NCBI GenBank assembly: GCA_937928475.1
Contig: CALFVE010000143.1
Coordinates: 1-16,172, forward strand
Direction of reading: 5' to 3'
DNA length: 16,172 nt
Source of the DNA: an uncultured bacterium
GTDB lineage: Bacteria; Armatimonadota; Zipacnadia; Zipacnadales; Zipacnadaceae
The translations under genes were made by a program, and so were the position numbers. Under the pieces are notes generated by a model that was not told the origin of the DNA, did not search any database, and saw nothing but the letters and a program-made list of their open reading frames with translations. Numbering within the stretch: position 1 is the first letter of the stretch; each line of letters opens with the position of its first letter. Of the stretch, positions 6,783-13,348 are shown piece after piece.

Positions 6783-7655
6783 CTAGATGGCCAGCCTGAT
6801 TTCTTCGTACACCGCGGCTCCCACCAGCCTCTGCACTACCTCGCCGGCACACTGAAGCAGGGCCGCCTGCGCGCCGGGGTCCGCCTCCAGCGCCACCCAG
6901 CCGCCGGGCTCGCCCAGGCGCTCCGCCAAGCGGACACGCACCCCGGGTGGGGGCGCCATTCCGGCCAGAGGCACCCGCAGGTCCTCCACCCCCGGGCCAG
7001 GCCGGGGGGAAGGAGCCGCCGCGAGGGTCGCTCCCAGGCCGTCGGGCCACCAGACCAGCAGCGCCCCTCCGTGAGGGGTCGGGCGGAGGGCTTGCGCGCC
7101 CGGGGCAGGCTGATCCGACGCCACGACGGGGGCAGGCGCAGAAGGCACGGAAGCGACCCTTTCCGCGGCGGCTATGATATCCCGGCCAGATCCCGACGCG
7201 GGGAGGGCAGGGTCGGCCTCCAGTTCGGTCTCCGGCATGAGCAGGGAGGGCAGTTCGATCTCGGCGGCGGTTTCGAGTCCGGCGGGATCGGGCGGGGTGC
7301 CGGCGTCGCTCTCATGGGCCTCCAACCGTAGCACGGTCTGGCCCAGGTGTATGTCGCCCCCCGGCCGCAGCGGCATCGGGTGCAGCACCCGCACTCCCCG
7401 CACCGTACAGCCGTTGGCGCTGCCCAGATCCTCCAGATACCAGGCCCCCTCTTCCCAGAACAGCCGGGCATGCCGCCGGGAGATGCGCAGGTCGTGGGGG
7501 AGATAAATCGCGCAGCCGGGATCACGTCCCAGCAGCATCTCGGGCTCGGTCAGCGGAAAGACTCCGGGTAGCCCCTCGCCCTGGAGCACCCGCAGCATGT
7601 GGCCTGCTGGCACTGCGGATCGAGCCTCCGCCCGGTTGCGCGCGCGGCCGAACAT
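6783..7655 (-). CDS. FHA-domain protein with a C-terminal module shared with a neighbouring gene
   Basis: I start this 290-residue protein at the ATG at 7655, placed nine bases after AAGGGTG; a GTG at 7667 is directly against that site. Residues about 20-112 form a forkhead-associated phosphothreonine-binding domain with the conserved GR (43-44), Ser59 and His62 in ISRRH, and Asn81-Gly82 in GSANG. A Pro/Ala/Glu-rich linker covers about 113-194. Residues 195-290 form a separate module, GGALLVWWPDGLGATL...RVRLAERLG...WVALEADPGAQAALLQC...QRLVGAAVYEEIRL, which aligns along its length with the C-terminus of the protein encoded at 8113-8802. No membrane segment or kinase domain is seen. The gene is last of three closely packed genes, 12 bases after its neighbour. 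The FHA implies docking on a threonine-phosphorylated partner; no Ser/Thr kinase is in the window. Confidence 0.85.
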   Translation of the reverse strand: MFGRARNRAEARSAVPAGHMLRVLQGEGLPGVFPLTEPEMLLGRDPGCAIYLPHDLRISRRHARLFWEEGAWYLEDLGSANGCTVRGVRVLHPMPLRPGGDIHLGQTVLRLEAHESDAGTPPDPAGLETAAEIELPSLLMPETELEADPALPASGSGRDIIAAAERVASVPSAPAPVVASDQPAPGAQALRPTPHGGALLVWWPDGLGATLAAAPSPRPGPGVEDLRVPLAGMAPPPGVRVRLAERLGEPGGWVALEADPGAQAALLQCAGEVVQRLVGAAVYEEIRLAI

Positions 7656-7679
7656 GGCGAGTCGCACCCTTCTGCCCGG

Positions 7680-8120
7680 TTAGGCGTCCTCGATCTCGAT
7701 GCCGGGGAAGGCCTCTTCGAGGTCCAACTCCTTGACCGGCAACTCCTCGTACACGCGCAGAGCCTCGTCCCGGGCCAGGGGGCTAAGCACATCCTTCTCC
7801 CGCGGCCAGGTGGTCTGCAGGAGCATGAAGTACGCGCCCTTGGGAGTGCGGAACAGGAAGGTGTTGCGGCCCACCCGTTCGTTACTGCGCCCGTCCCAGT
7901 GGACATCGCTGGCCAAGAGCGTTGCCCCCGCGGTGCGGTAGCGTTTGCCGTTGATGACTTCGGTGATCTCCTTGGGTTGCACTTCCCAGTCCCTCCTCGT
8001 TCTGGTTGGTGGCACCGCGGCAAGCGCTTGCCGTCGCTCGTGCCCTGCGTCGGCCCCTGGGGCTGCGGCCGCGGCTTCCTGGGCCTGTTCTTCGTAACGG
8101 CGCAGGGTGGGCCTAAGCAT
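7680..8120 (-). CDS. Uncharacterised small protein with INGKRY and RTPKGAYF motifs
   Basis: The ATG at 8120 overlaps the stop of the preceding gene by eight bases and has GAGGTG six bases upstream. The 146-residue product has a charged, Ala-rich helical N-terminus (about 1-50) and then a compact beta-rich part: EVINGKRYRTAGATLLASD (54-72), GRNTFLFRTPKGAYFMLLQ (84-102), and an acidic tail with EALRVYEELP and EEAFPGIEIEDA. I recall a broad uncharacterised family with the same order of signals (INGKRYDT..., LYRT.KG..F, then ..EA..., acidic end), often as stand-alone small proteins; I cannot name a function. No signal peptide or membrane segment. Its place between two proteins sharing a C-terminal module makes it a probable working partner of both. 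Confidence 0.7.
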   Translation of the reverse strand: MLRPTLRRYEEQAQEAAAAAPGADAGHERRQALAAVPPTRTRRDWEVQPKEITEVINGKRYRTAGATLLASDVHWDGRSNERVGRNTFLFRTPKGAYFMLLQTTWPREKDVLSPLARDEALRVYEELPVKELDLEEAFPGIEIEDA

Positions 8121-8802
8121 TGAGCGTCACCTCACTATACACGCCGGCCTGCACCAGCCGCTCCATGATCTGCCCGGTGCAGACCAGGAGCGATCCCTGC
8201 TGACCCGGCGGCACCGCCACGCTGACCCACGCCTGCCCCGAGCCCAGCGTCTCGGTGAGTGTTACCCGCGCCTCGGCCGGCGGGGAAAACTCGCGGAGCG
8301 CTGCTTTGAGCGCCTCCACGGTGGGAGCCCCCTTTTCCCCGGCGGCAACGGCGCGAATGTCCACCTCCAGGCCGCTAGGCATCCAATGCAGGTATCCTCT
8401 GGTTCCGTTCGCTGCCATCTTGTAATCCCCCCTAACGTCCGATAGTGGTGCAACTGTCTCCCCGGATTCGGCGGTCCCGGACTGCGGGGCCCTGGCCTTG
8501 CGATCCCCCGGCGCGGTCGGCCGGCCCGGCGTCGGTGTCGCTGGAATGCCCTCCTCCAGGTTCGCCGGTCGCTCCAGCAACCAGAACGATCCCAGCGAGT
8601 GCGCCTCCGGGCTCTCGGGCATCTGTGCAGTGGCCATGATCGGTTTTCCGGCAGCGCTAAAGCAGTTCGGCAGGGTTGCCCACCGCCGATCGGCAGCGGG
8701 GCGAATGCGCAGCGCGAAGAGGCGGCTGGTCACCTCGCGCACGGAATAATGCGAACCGCTGTGATCCGGAAAGACCTGGCAAACGACGCAAGACTTGCTC
8801 AA
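8113..8802 (-). CDS. Two-module protein: CxxC N-terminal domain, linker, and module shared with the FHA protein
   Basis: This is an open frame of 229 residues if translation starts at TTG 8802, which follows GAGGGGG by eight bases; it is high in GC at third positions throughout. Residues 1-80 (MSKSCVVCQVFPD..., Cys5, Cys8, Cys47, ending GSFWLLERP) look like a small domain, perhaps metal-binding. Residues 81-130 are a Pro/Thr/Ala/Gly-rich linker. Residues 132-229 (GYLHWMPSGLEVDI...ARVTLTETLG...WVSVAVPPGQQGSLLVC...ERLVQAGVYSEVTL) match the last 96 residues of the FHA protein at 6783-7655. The competing start is ATG 8418, with AGGGGGG eight bases upstream, giving just the C-terminal module (101 residues). 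I prefer the long form because it has the same module-linker-module plan as the FHA protein. No function is recognised. Confidence 0.6.
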   Translation of the reverse strand: MSKSCVVCQVFPDHSGSHYSVREVTSRLFALRIRPAADRRWATLPNCFSAAGKPIMATAQMPESPEAHSLGSFWLLERPANLEEGIPATPTPGRPTAPGDRKARAPQSGTAESGETVAPLSDVRGDYKMAANGTRGYLHWMPSGLEVDIRAVAAGEKGAPTVEALKAALREFSPPAEARVTLTETLGSGQAWVSVAVPPGQQGSLLVCTGQIMERLVQAGVYSEVTLNA

Positions 8803-9188
8803 GGGTCTCACCCCCTCGGGATAACCTCGGGATGATCAAAGCCAAGCCGGCCTACTGACCACGCTTCTCGCTTCCCCTCGGCACAGGTGGTGATGGATGC
8901 GCCCAGCCCGGAAGTACCCGTCCCCGCAACCGATGGCGGCGAGCATGCGCACACGGGTCGCGGGGCTTGCTGCGTACACGGGCAGGGCACCCCGTAAGGG
9001 CGGCAACTGCGTCAGGGGAGGCGGTGGCTGTCCGGGGAGGGCACGGCGGGAATTGGGTGACTGCGCCGCCACGGACCGGCGGAGGAAGGCGATGGGAGTG
9101 GTATGATAAGCCACATCTCACCAGGCCTCCGTGGGGGCGAGTCTACTGACGAGGACCTGGCCGTCGGTCTGGCCGACAAGAGGCTATC

Positions 9189-9216
9189 TTGATAACTGAT
9201 TGATTACCAGTATACC
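9189..9216 (+). promoter_or_regulatory. Plus-strand promoter-like site in AT-rich island
   Basis: TTGATA at 9189-9194, a 16-base spacer and TATACC at 9211-9216 fit a sigma-70-type promoter reading right. No gene follows on this strand before the antisense side of the tautomerase gene, so a product would be a non-coding RNA. Confidence 0.3.
9209..9214 (-). promoter_or_regulatory. Minus-strand extended -10 for the FHA gene cluster
   Basis: On the minus strand TGGTATACT carries a TGn extension and TATACT, five of six matches to the -10 consensus; the -35 is weak (TTGCTT at a 15-base spacer). It overlaps the plus-strand site and would make a leader of about 400 bases before the TTG start at 8802. 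Confidence 0.35.
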
Positions 9217-9526
9217 AAAACCTGAGTAAAAGCAAACCCCTGCGATAAAACATTCAGAGGCGGCTGAGCCATAATGTCTGGGGAGCGATTCTCACGTGAA
9301 AGGGCGGCTGCAATGCACGTCGGCGCAGGGCTGAGCCGCCTTCTAGCGCAAGGCACCCCGGTAAGGAGGCGGCCCGCAGGCTTGAGCGGATGAGCGGAGT
9401 TGTCAGGGTAAGCCCTCGCACGAAGCCGACGAGCCCTGCTTCGGGGCCTAGGCCTCGGACGCTATTCCTTCCTCGTGGCCTGGGAAAGCCGCAGCGGCCA
9501 GCGGGTGAGAGGCCGACAGAACGCGT

Positions 9527-9724
9527 CTAGGGCGGCGGAGCCTCGCGGTCAGCGATCAGCCGGCCCGCCACCCCGATGTTCTCGTGCGGGTACTCCTGGA
9601 TGAGCACGGTGATAGTCTCCGGAGGCAGGCCGTAGGCCTCGCAGCACAGGTCGGTGATCTTGCGCACCAGCTCCCGCTTTTTCTCCACGGGCAAAGCCCG
9701 GGCGGCAATGGTGATGATGGGCAC
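9527..9724 (-). CDS. 4-oxalocrotonate tautomerase-like protein
   Basis: The 65-residue product begins with GTG and has AGGAGG eight bases upstream. Removal of the start Met exposes the catalytic Pro1 (PIITIAARALPVEKKRELVR), the defining residue of the tautomerase superfamily, and the rest follows the 4-OT pattern: beta strand, helix (VEKKRELVRKITDLCCEAYG), then ITVLIQEYPHENIGVAGRLI with the conserved EN-GV-G segment. Members work as hexamers of about 60-75 residues and shift keto-enol double bonds in aromatic catabolism, but many have unknown substrates. No meta-cleavage pathway genes are near. It lies 61 bases downstream of purL on the same strand and may be read from the purL promoter. Confidence 0.9.
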   Translation of the reverse strand: MPIITIAARALPVEKKRELVRKITDLCCEAYGLPPETITVLIQEYPHENIGVAGRLIADREAPPP

Positions 9725-9785
9725 GCTGTGTTCCTCCTACTCACACCACACGACGTGTTGTCATGGGTTACTGTTCGTAAGCCAA

Positions 9786-12197
9786 TCAGCGCAACACCCT
9801 CCCCAGCCCATTCCCCCAGGCGTCCCTCATTGCCTCCAGGCTCAGGCGCAGGAGGCGCTCGCCGTCCAGGGTCACCTCGAAGGTTGCCTCCGGGGACACC
9901 TCGCCGATCTTTACCAGCGACAGCCCGTAGCCGGCGAAGACCTCCTGCAAGGCCGCTTCGTGGCCAGGATTCGCCTCCAGGACAAAACCGCTGGATTCGC
10001 TGAACAGCCACTTGTCGGGACGCAGGAACTGCTCGGGCGCCTCCGGCTCGGTCGGGTCCGCCGGCAGCAGCATCATCTCCGCTCCCAGCGCAATCTTGGC
10101 CCCTAGCCGGCCCTGACCGAAGCCGCCCAGCGCCATCTCCGCCAGCGCCACCAGCAAGCCGCCGTCGCTGATGTCCTGGCAGGCGGCGACATGCCCGGCG
10201 CGGATGGCGTCAATCACCGCGTAGTGCATGTTGGACTCCAGTTCCCATTGCACCTGGGGCACATTCCGGCCCAGCCCTAGGTTCATGGCCTGGTAGTAGG
10301 CCGAGCCGCCCAGTTCGTCCTTGCGGGGACCGACCAGGAGCAGGCTGGCGCCAGGCCGTTTGAACTGCATGGTTACTGCCTGGGAGAAGTCGGGCATCAC
10401 CCCCACGCAGGCGATAATCGGGGAGGGCGCCACCGCCTTGCCGGTGGCCGATTCGTTGTACAGGGAGACGTTGCCGGAGATGATCGGCGTCGGCGCGCCG
10501 GAGTAGTCCTTGAGCGGGAGGTTGCGGGCGGCGTCACTGACTCCCCGTACCCCTTGGCGAAACTCCCAGAAGGCCTCAGGATTTTCCGGGTTGCCGTAGT
10601 TGAGGCAGTCGGTGAGCGCCACCGGCGTGGCGCCGACCGCGACCACGTTGCGCATGGCCTCAGCCACCGCGGTCGCCCCGCCCCAGTAGGGATCAATCAG
10701 TCCATAGAGGGGGTTGCCATCCACGGAGAGGGCTACGGCGGCGTTGCTGCCCTCCAGCGGAGCCATCACTCCCGCGCCGGCCTCGCCCGGGCGGATGACG
10801 GCGTAACCCTGCACCTCGGTGTCATAGTCGCGGTAGATATAGGCGCGCGAGCAGACGTTCATGTGTCCCAGCACCCGCAAGAGCACCTCGCCGAGGTCTC
10901 CTGGCTGAGAGAACTGTGGCTCCTCGCCGGTGTACTCCCGCGGCCGCTCCTCCCGCTCGTAGGAAATGCCCGAGGTCACTGCCTTCACCGGCGCCTCGCA
11001 GACGATCTTGCCGTGATAGGTCAGGCGGTAGACCGGCTCCGGAATGAACCGCCCGATGACCCGCGCTTGGGCGTTCTCGTAGATGTTGGGCAGGTCCCAG
11101 TCCTCGTTGTAGATGCGCAGCACCTCGGGAGTAAACCGCGCTGGCACCGCCAGCACGTATCGCTCCTGGGTTTCGGCGCAGGTCACCACCTCGGGCAGCA
11201 GGTTCTCCAGACCCACGTGCACCTCGTCCAGGTTGATCTCCACACCCATGCCCCCCGCATCGGTGATCTCGGAGGAGCCGCAGGCCAGGCCTCCGCCGCC
11301 GATGTCCTTGATACCAATCTTCAGGCCTAGTTCCTTGGCCCGCTGGCGGACGGCCTCGTTGGCCTTGCGCATACACAGGACGTTCTTGAGGAAGGGGTCC
11401 GGCACCTGAACGGCGCCCCGGTCTTCTTCCTTCTCCTCCTCGCTGAGGATCTTGCTGGCGAAGGCCGACCCGCCAAAGCCGCTGTCGTCGGTGGGCTTGC
11501 CCACCAGGATCATGTCGTAGGGCTCCTCCAGTGCTTCGCAAGGCACCGCCGAGTGGATAATGTCTTCCTCCGCCACCAGGCCCAGAGCGACGACGTTGAC
11601 CAGGCAGTTGTCGTCAAAGGACTCGTGGAAGTACACATCGCCGGCGAGATTCGGCACGCCCAGGGCGTTGCCGTACTGCCAGATGCCATCCACCACGCCG
11701 CGCACGATCCACTTGGTGCGCTCGGCATTGGGGCCGGTGGGATCGCCGAAACGCAGAGGATCGGCGGTGGCAATGACCCGCGCGCCCATGCAATCCACGT
11801 CGCGCACGATGCCGCCGATGCCGGTGGCCGCGCCTTCGTTGGGCAGCACCTGGCTGGGGTGGTTGTGACTCTCGTGGGCGATGACGATGCCGTAGCGCTT
11901 GCCCTCGTGCTCGGTGAAGAAGACGATGCCGGCGTCTTCCTGCGGCCCCTGGATGACATTGGGCGCGTCGGTGGGCAGGAACTCCTTCAGCGTCGCCCGA
12001 CTACTCTTGTAGGAGCAGTGCTCGGACCACTCGACGTTGAAGATGTTGATCTCGCAGATGGTGGGATCGCGCCCCAGGAGTTCGGCCACCCGTCGGGCCT
12101 CAAAGGGCGTCAGGCCCACTCCGAGTTCCTCCAGTTTCGCGCGGAGTTTCTCATCGTCGAATTTGGAGACATGCAGGATGCGTTTGTCCAGGGTCAT
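9786..12197 (-). CDS. purL: Phosphoribosylformylglycinamidine synthase II, PurL
   Basis: This 803-residue protein catalyses the ATP- and glutamine-dependent conversion of FGAR to FGAM, the fourth step of purine synthesis, in the cytosol. ATG 12197 is used because it starts the family's N-terminus and follows GGAGGAG; the frame is open to 12251 without support. SEHCSYKSSR carries the catalytic His60, HESHNHPS at 108-115 is the conserved substrate/metal loop, followed by GAATGIGGIVRDV and the two AIRS-type halves (GGGGLACGSSE..., later GNVSLYNES... and DISDGGLLVALAE). It is longer than common small-type PurL (about 720-760 residues) but lacks the PurQ glutaminase domain, so it needs PurQ and PurS, which are not in this window. 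A promoter with a perfect -10 lies 70-80 bases upstream. Confidence 0.97.
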   Translation of the reverse strand: MTLDKRILHVSKFDDEKLRAKLEELGVGLTPFEARRVAELLGRDPTICEINIFNVEWSEHCSYKSSRATLKEFLPTDAPNVIQGPQEDAGIVFFTEHEGKRYGIVIAHESHNHPSQVLPNEGAATGIGGIVRDVDCMGARVIATADPLRFGDPTGPNAERTKWIVRGVVDGIWQYGNALGVPNLAGDVYFHESFDDNCLVNVVALGLVAEEDIIHSAVPCEALEEPYDMILVGKPTDDSGFGGSAFASKILSEEEKEEDRGAVQVPDPFLKNVLCMRKANEAVRQRAKELGLKIGIKDIGGGGLACGSSEITDAGGMGVEINLDEVHVGLENLLPEVVTCAETQERYVLAVPARFTPEVLRIYNEDWDLPNIYENAQARVIGRFIPEPVYRLTYHGKIVCEAPVKAVTSGISYEREERPREYTGEEPQFSQPGDLGEVLLRVLGHMNVCSRAYIYRDYDTEVQGYAVIRPGEAGAGVMAPLEGSNAAVALSVDGNPLYGLIDPYWGGATAVAEAMRNVVAVGATPVALTDCLNYGNPENPEAFWEFRQGVRGVSDAARNLPLKDYSGAPTPIISGNVSLYNESATGKAVAPSPIIACVGVMPDFSQAVTMQFKRPGASLLLVGPRKDELGGSAYYQAMNLGLGRNVPQVQWELESNMHYAVIDAIRAGHVAACQDISDGGLLVALAEMALGGFGQGRLGAKIALGAEMMLLPADPTEPEAPEQFLRPDKWLFSESSGFVLEANPGHEAALQEVFAGYGLSLVKIGEVSPEATFEVTLDGERLLRLSLEAMRDAWGNGLGRVLR

Positions 12198-12273
12198 GGT
12201 TAGGTGGCTCCTCCGAGGGCCGCTTGGTACGCGGGTGTGGCCGCAAGCCAACGTAGAGGTGCGGCACTAGCTG

Positions 12274-12279
12274 ATTATA
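12274..12279 (-). promoter_or_regulatory. Extended -10 of the purL promoter
   Basis: On the minus strand TGCTATAAT is a perfect TATAAT with a TGn extension. The -35 is weak. The expected transcript start near 12267 gives a leader of about 70 bases to the purL ATG. Confidence 0.6.
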
Positions 12280-12349
12280 GCAGTTGCGGCTGCACACCGA
12301 AACTGGTTGCGTCGCTGGGTGCTGCGTGCAGCGATGCTTCTGGCTGCCT

Positions 12350-12378
12350 TTGCCCTCGCGGCGAGTCTCTGGTATCAT
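12350..12378 (+). promoter_or_regulatory. Promoter of the lipoprotein gene
   Basis: TTGCCC at 12350-12355, a 17-base spacer and TATCAT at 12373-12378 with a TG extension make a good sigma-70-type promoter. Because the -10 overlaps the ATG at 12377, that ATG cannot be the start of the downstream gene if this promoter is used. Confidence 0.5.
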
Positions 12379-12475
12379 GTGCTTGCTACCCACACCTATT
12401 CCCCACCCCTGGACGCTGGCGTGCTGCTTCCCCCGTCGCGACCCGGCGCCCGGCAGGGCCAAGGAGGAAGGCCTC

Positions 12476-13180
12476 GTAAGAACGCTTCACCCGGTTTCAC
12501 CACTGTCGCTGCTACTCACGTCGTTGCTGCTTGTCGGGCTGTTAGTGCTAGCGACGCTGCTAGGAGGCGGGTGCTCGTTCCAGTGCGGCAATGTGCACCC
12601 CGCGGGCGGAGAAACCCCCAGTACGGGGCCGACCCCTATTCCGCCCGGCCCCGAGGAGACACCCAGCGCCGGTCCCGGCGAAGAAGCCGCCGGCCCTAAA
12701 GTCGTCGTGTTGGAGGTCGGGGACCAGTTCGACCCGGCGAAGAGAGAGGGCACCCACAAGACCGACACTTTCACCCCGGAGACCAAGGCCATCTACGTGA
12801 GCGCGGGTAGCAAGGGGCTGGAGAAGGACGCCACCATCACCGGCACCTTGAAGGCGGTCGAAGTCACCACCAAAGACGGGACCAAGATACGGGACCACGA
12901 GGTCGCCTCCACCGACATGAAGGCGCCCGGCGAGGAGTCCACAGTAAACTTCACCTTCAGCGCGCCCACGGCCGGCTGGCCCAAGGGCACCTACGTGGTG
13001 GAGATCGGAGTAGAGGGCAAGGTGATTGAGACGCGACCTGACCGTGGAGTAGGCTCGAATGTGACAGGCGCCAAGGGGAAAATGGTGAGTTTGTCGCGTG
13101 GCGCAGGCTTCCAGCCTGCGTCTCTCGGCCGTTCTTGTGAGGTCTTATCCCCGACCCCTCCGCGGAACCCGAGGGGTTGA
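12476..13180 (+). CDS. Secreted lipoprotein with C-terminal Ig-like domain; start codon and 3' end apparently damaged
   Basis: AAGGAGG at 12461-12467 points to a start at 12476, but the codon there is GTA, not GTG; the nearest legal in-frame start is ATG 12377, inside the promoter -10. From 12476 the product opens with Arg, a long hydrophobic stretch (LLLTSLLLVGLLVLATLL) and GGGC, a loose lipobox with Cys33, so it is probably a membrane-anchored lipoprotein. A Pro/Gly-rich linker (about 41-70) leads to a beta-sandwich domain with VASTDMKAPGEESTVNFTFS and GWPKGTYVVEIGVEGKVIE. The natural end is probably ...ETR-LTVE with TAG at 13050-13052, reached by a one-base shift near 13037. As it stands the frame runs on to 13180 through the hairpin repeat, adding a spurious tail. 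Function unknown; periplasmic or surface binding is likely. Confidence 0.65.
   Translation, partial: VRTLHPVSPLSLLLTSLLLVGLLVLATLLGGGCSFQCGNVHPAGGETPSTGPTPIPPGPEETPSAGPGEEAAGPKVVVLEVGDQFDPAKREGTHKTDTFTPETKAIYVSAGSKGLEKDATITGTLKAVEVTTKDGTKIRDHEVASTDMKAPGEESTVNFTFSAPTAGWPKGTYVVEIGVEGKVIETRPDRGVGSNVTGAKGKMVSLSRGAGFQPASLGRSCEVLSPTPPRNPRG
13095..13120 (-). repeat. Inverted third copy of the dispersed hairpin repeat
   Basis: The 19-mer at 13102-13120 is the exact reverse complement of the copies at 6694-6712 and 6748-6766, and the flanking GCGTGG before it matches their CCACGC, so homology extends beyond the hairpin. It lies about 45 bases after the probable true stop of the lipoprotein gene. Confidence 0.8.
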
Positions 13181-13267
13181 AGCACCGCGAGCCTCATCCC
13201 TGGCCTCTTTCCGCACACCGGCGTTGCGCTGTGGACGTTCATCGGCAGCGCAGCGTAATAAGCCAGC

Positions 13268-13291
13268 GGGCGGCACGCGTAGGTGCCGCCC
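13268..13291. repeat. GC-rich hairpin between convergent genes, possible terminator or second repeat type
   Basis: GGGCGGCAC (13268-13276) and GTGCCGCCC (13283-13291) form a perfect 9-bp stem with a six-base loop. It lies between the lipoprotein gene and the convergent URO-D gene, 57 bases after the stop of the latter in its own direction. There is no T-run, so a plain intrinsic terminator is unlikely unless U-independent. Confidence 0.5.
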
Positions 13292-13348
13292 CTACAGGTA
13301 ATCATCTCGGCCGCCCAGGCAGGCACGTGCCCGGGGCACCGCGGGCGG

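Larger units (their letters stand above)
8803..9526. other. Intergenic region of 724 bases without a convincing gene
   Basis: Open frames here are short and give Arg/Pro/Ala-rich translations without ribosome sites, so none is called. Near 8814-8833 the 9-mer CCTCGGGAT occurs twice with an 11-base period, overlapping the ribosome site of the gene at 8802. The only AT-rich island in the window lies at about 9180-9255 and carries promoter-like sites on both strands. From 9256 to 9380 there are copies of GGCGGC that could pair alternatively with AGCCGCCT at 9334-9341. No known RNA family is recognised. Confidence 0.6.

Noticed and set aside
6166..7050. A 294-codon minus-strand frame with repeated GAGFQPA-type peptides
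   Set aside because: The peptides are translations of the dispersed hairpin repeat, and the frame is antisense to or out of frame with real genes.
6435..7331. A 298-codon plus-strand frame
   Set aside because: Its start is the last third of the broken yhcH-family gene; the rest runs through the hairpin repeats and antisense to the FHA gene.
9360..9530. RNase P RNA-like words (GCTTGAGC, TGAGCG, CCGACAGAAC)
   Set aside because: The universally conserved GAGGAAAGTCC core and correct order and spacing are missing; chance similarity is likely.
9786..12197. A purine operon around purL
   Set aside because: No purS, purQ, purF or purM is seen on either side; only the tautomerase gene follows.
12307..12699. 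130-codon plus-strand frame with a signal-like N-terminus
   Set aside because: It overlaps the lipoprotein in another frame, turns Arg-rich after the promoter region, and has no ribosome site.
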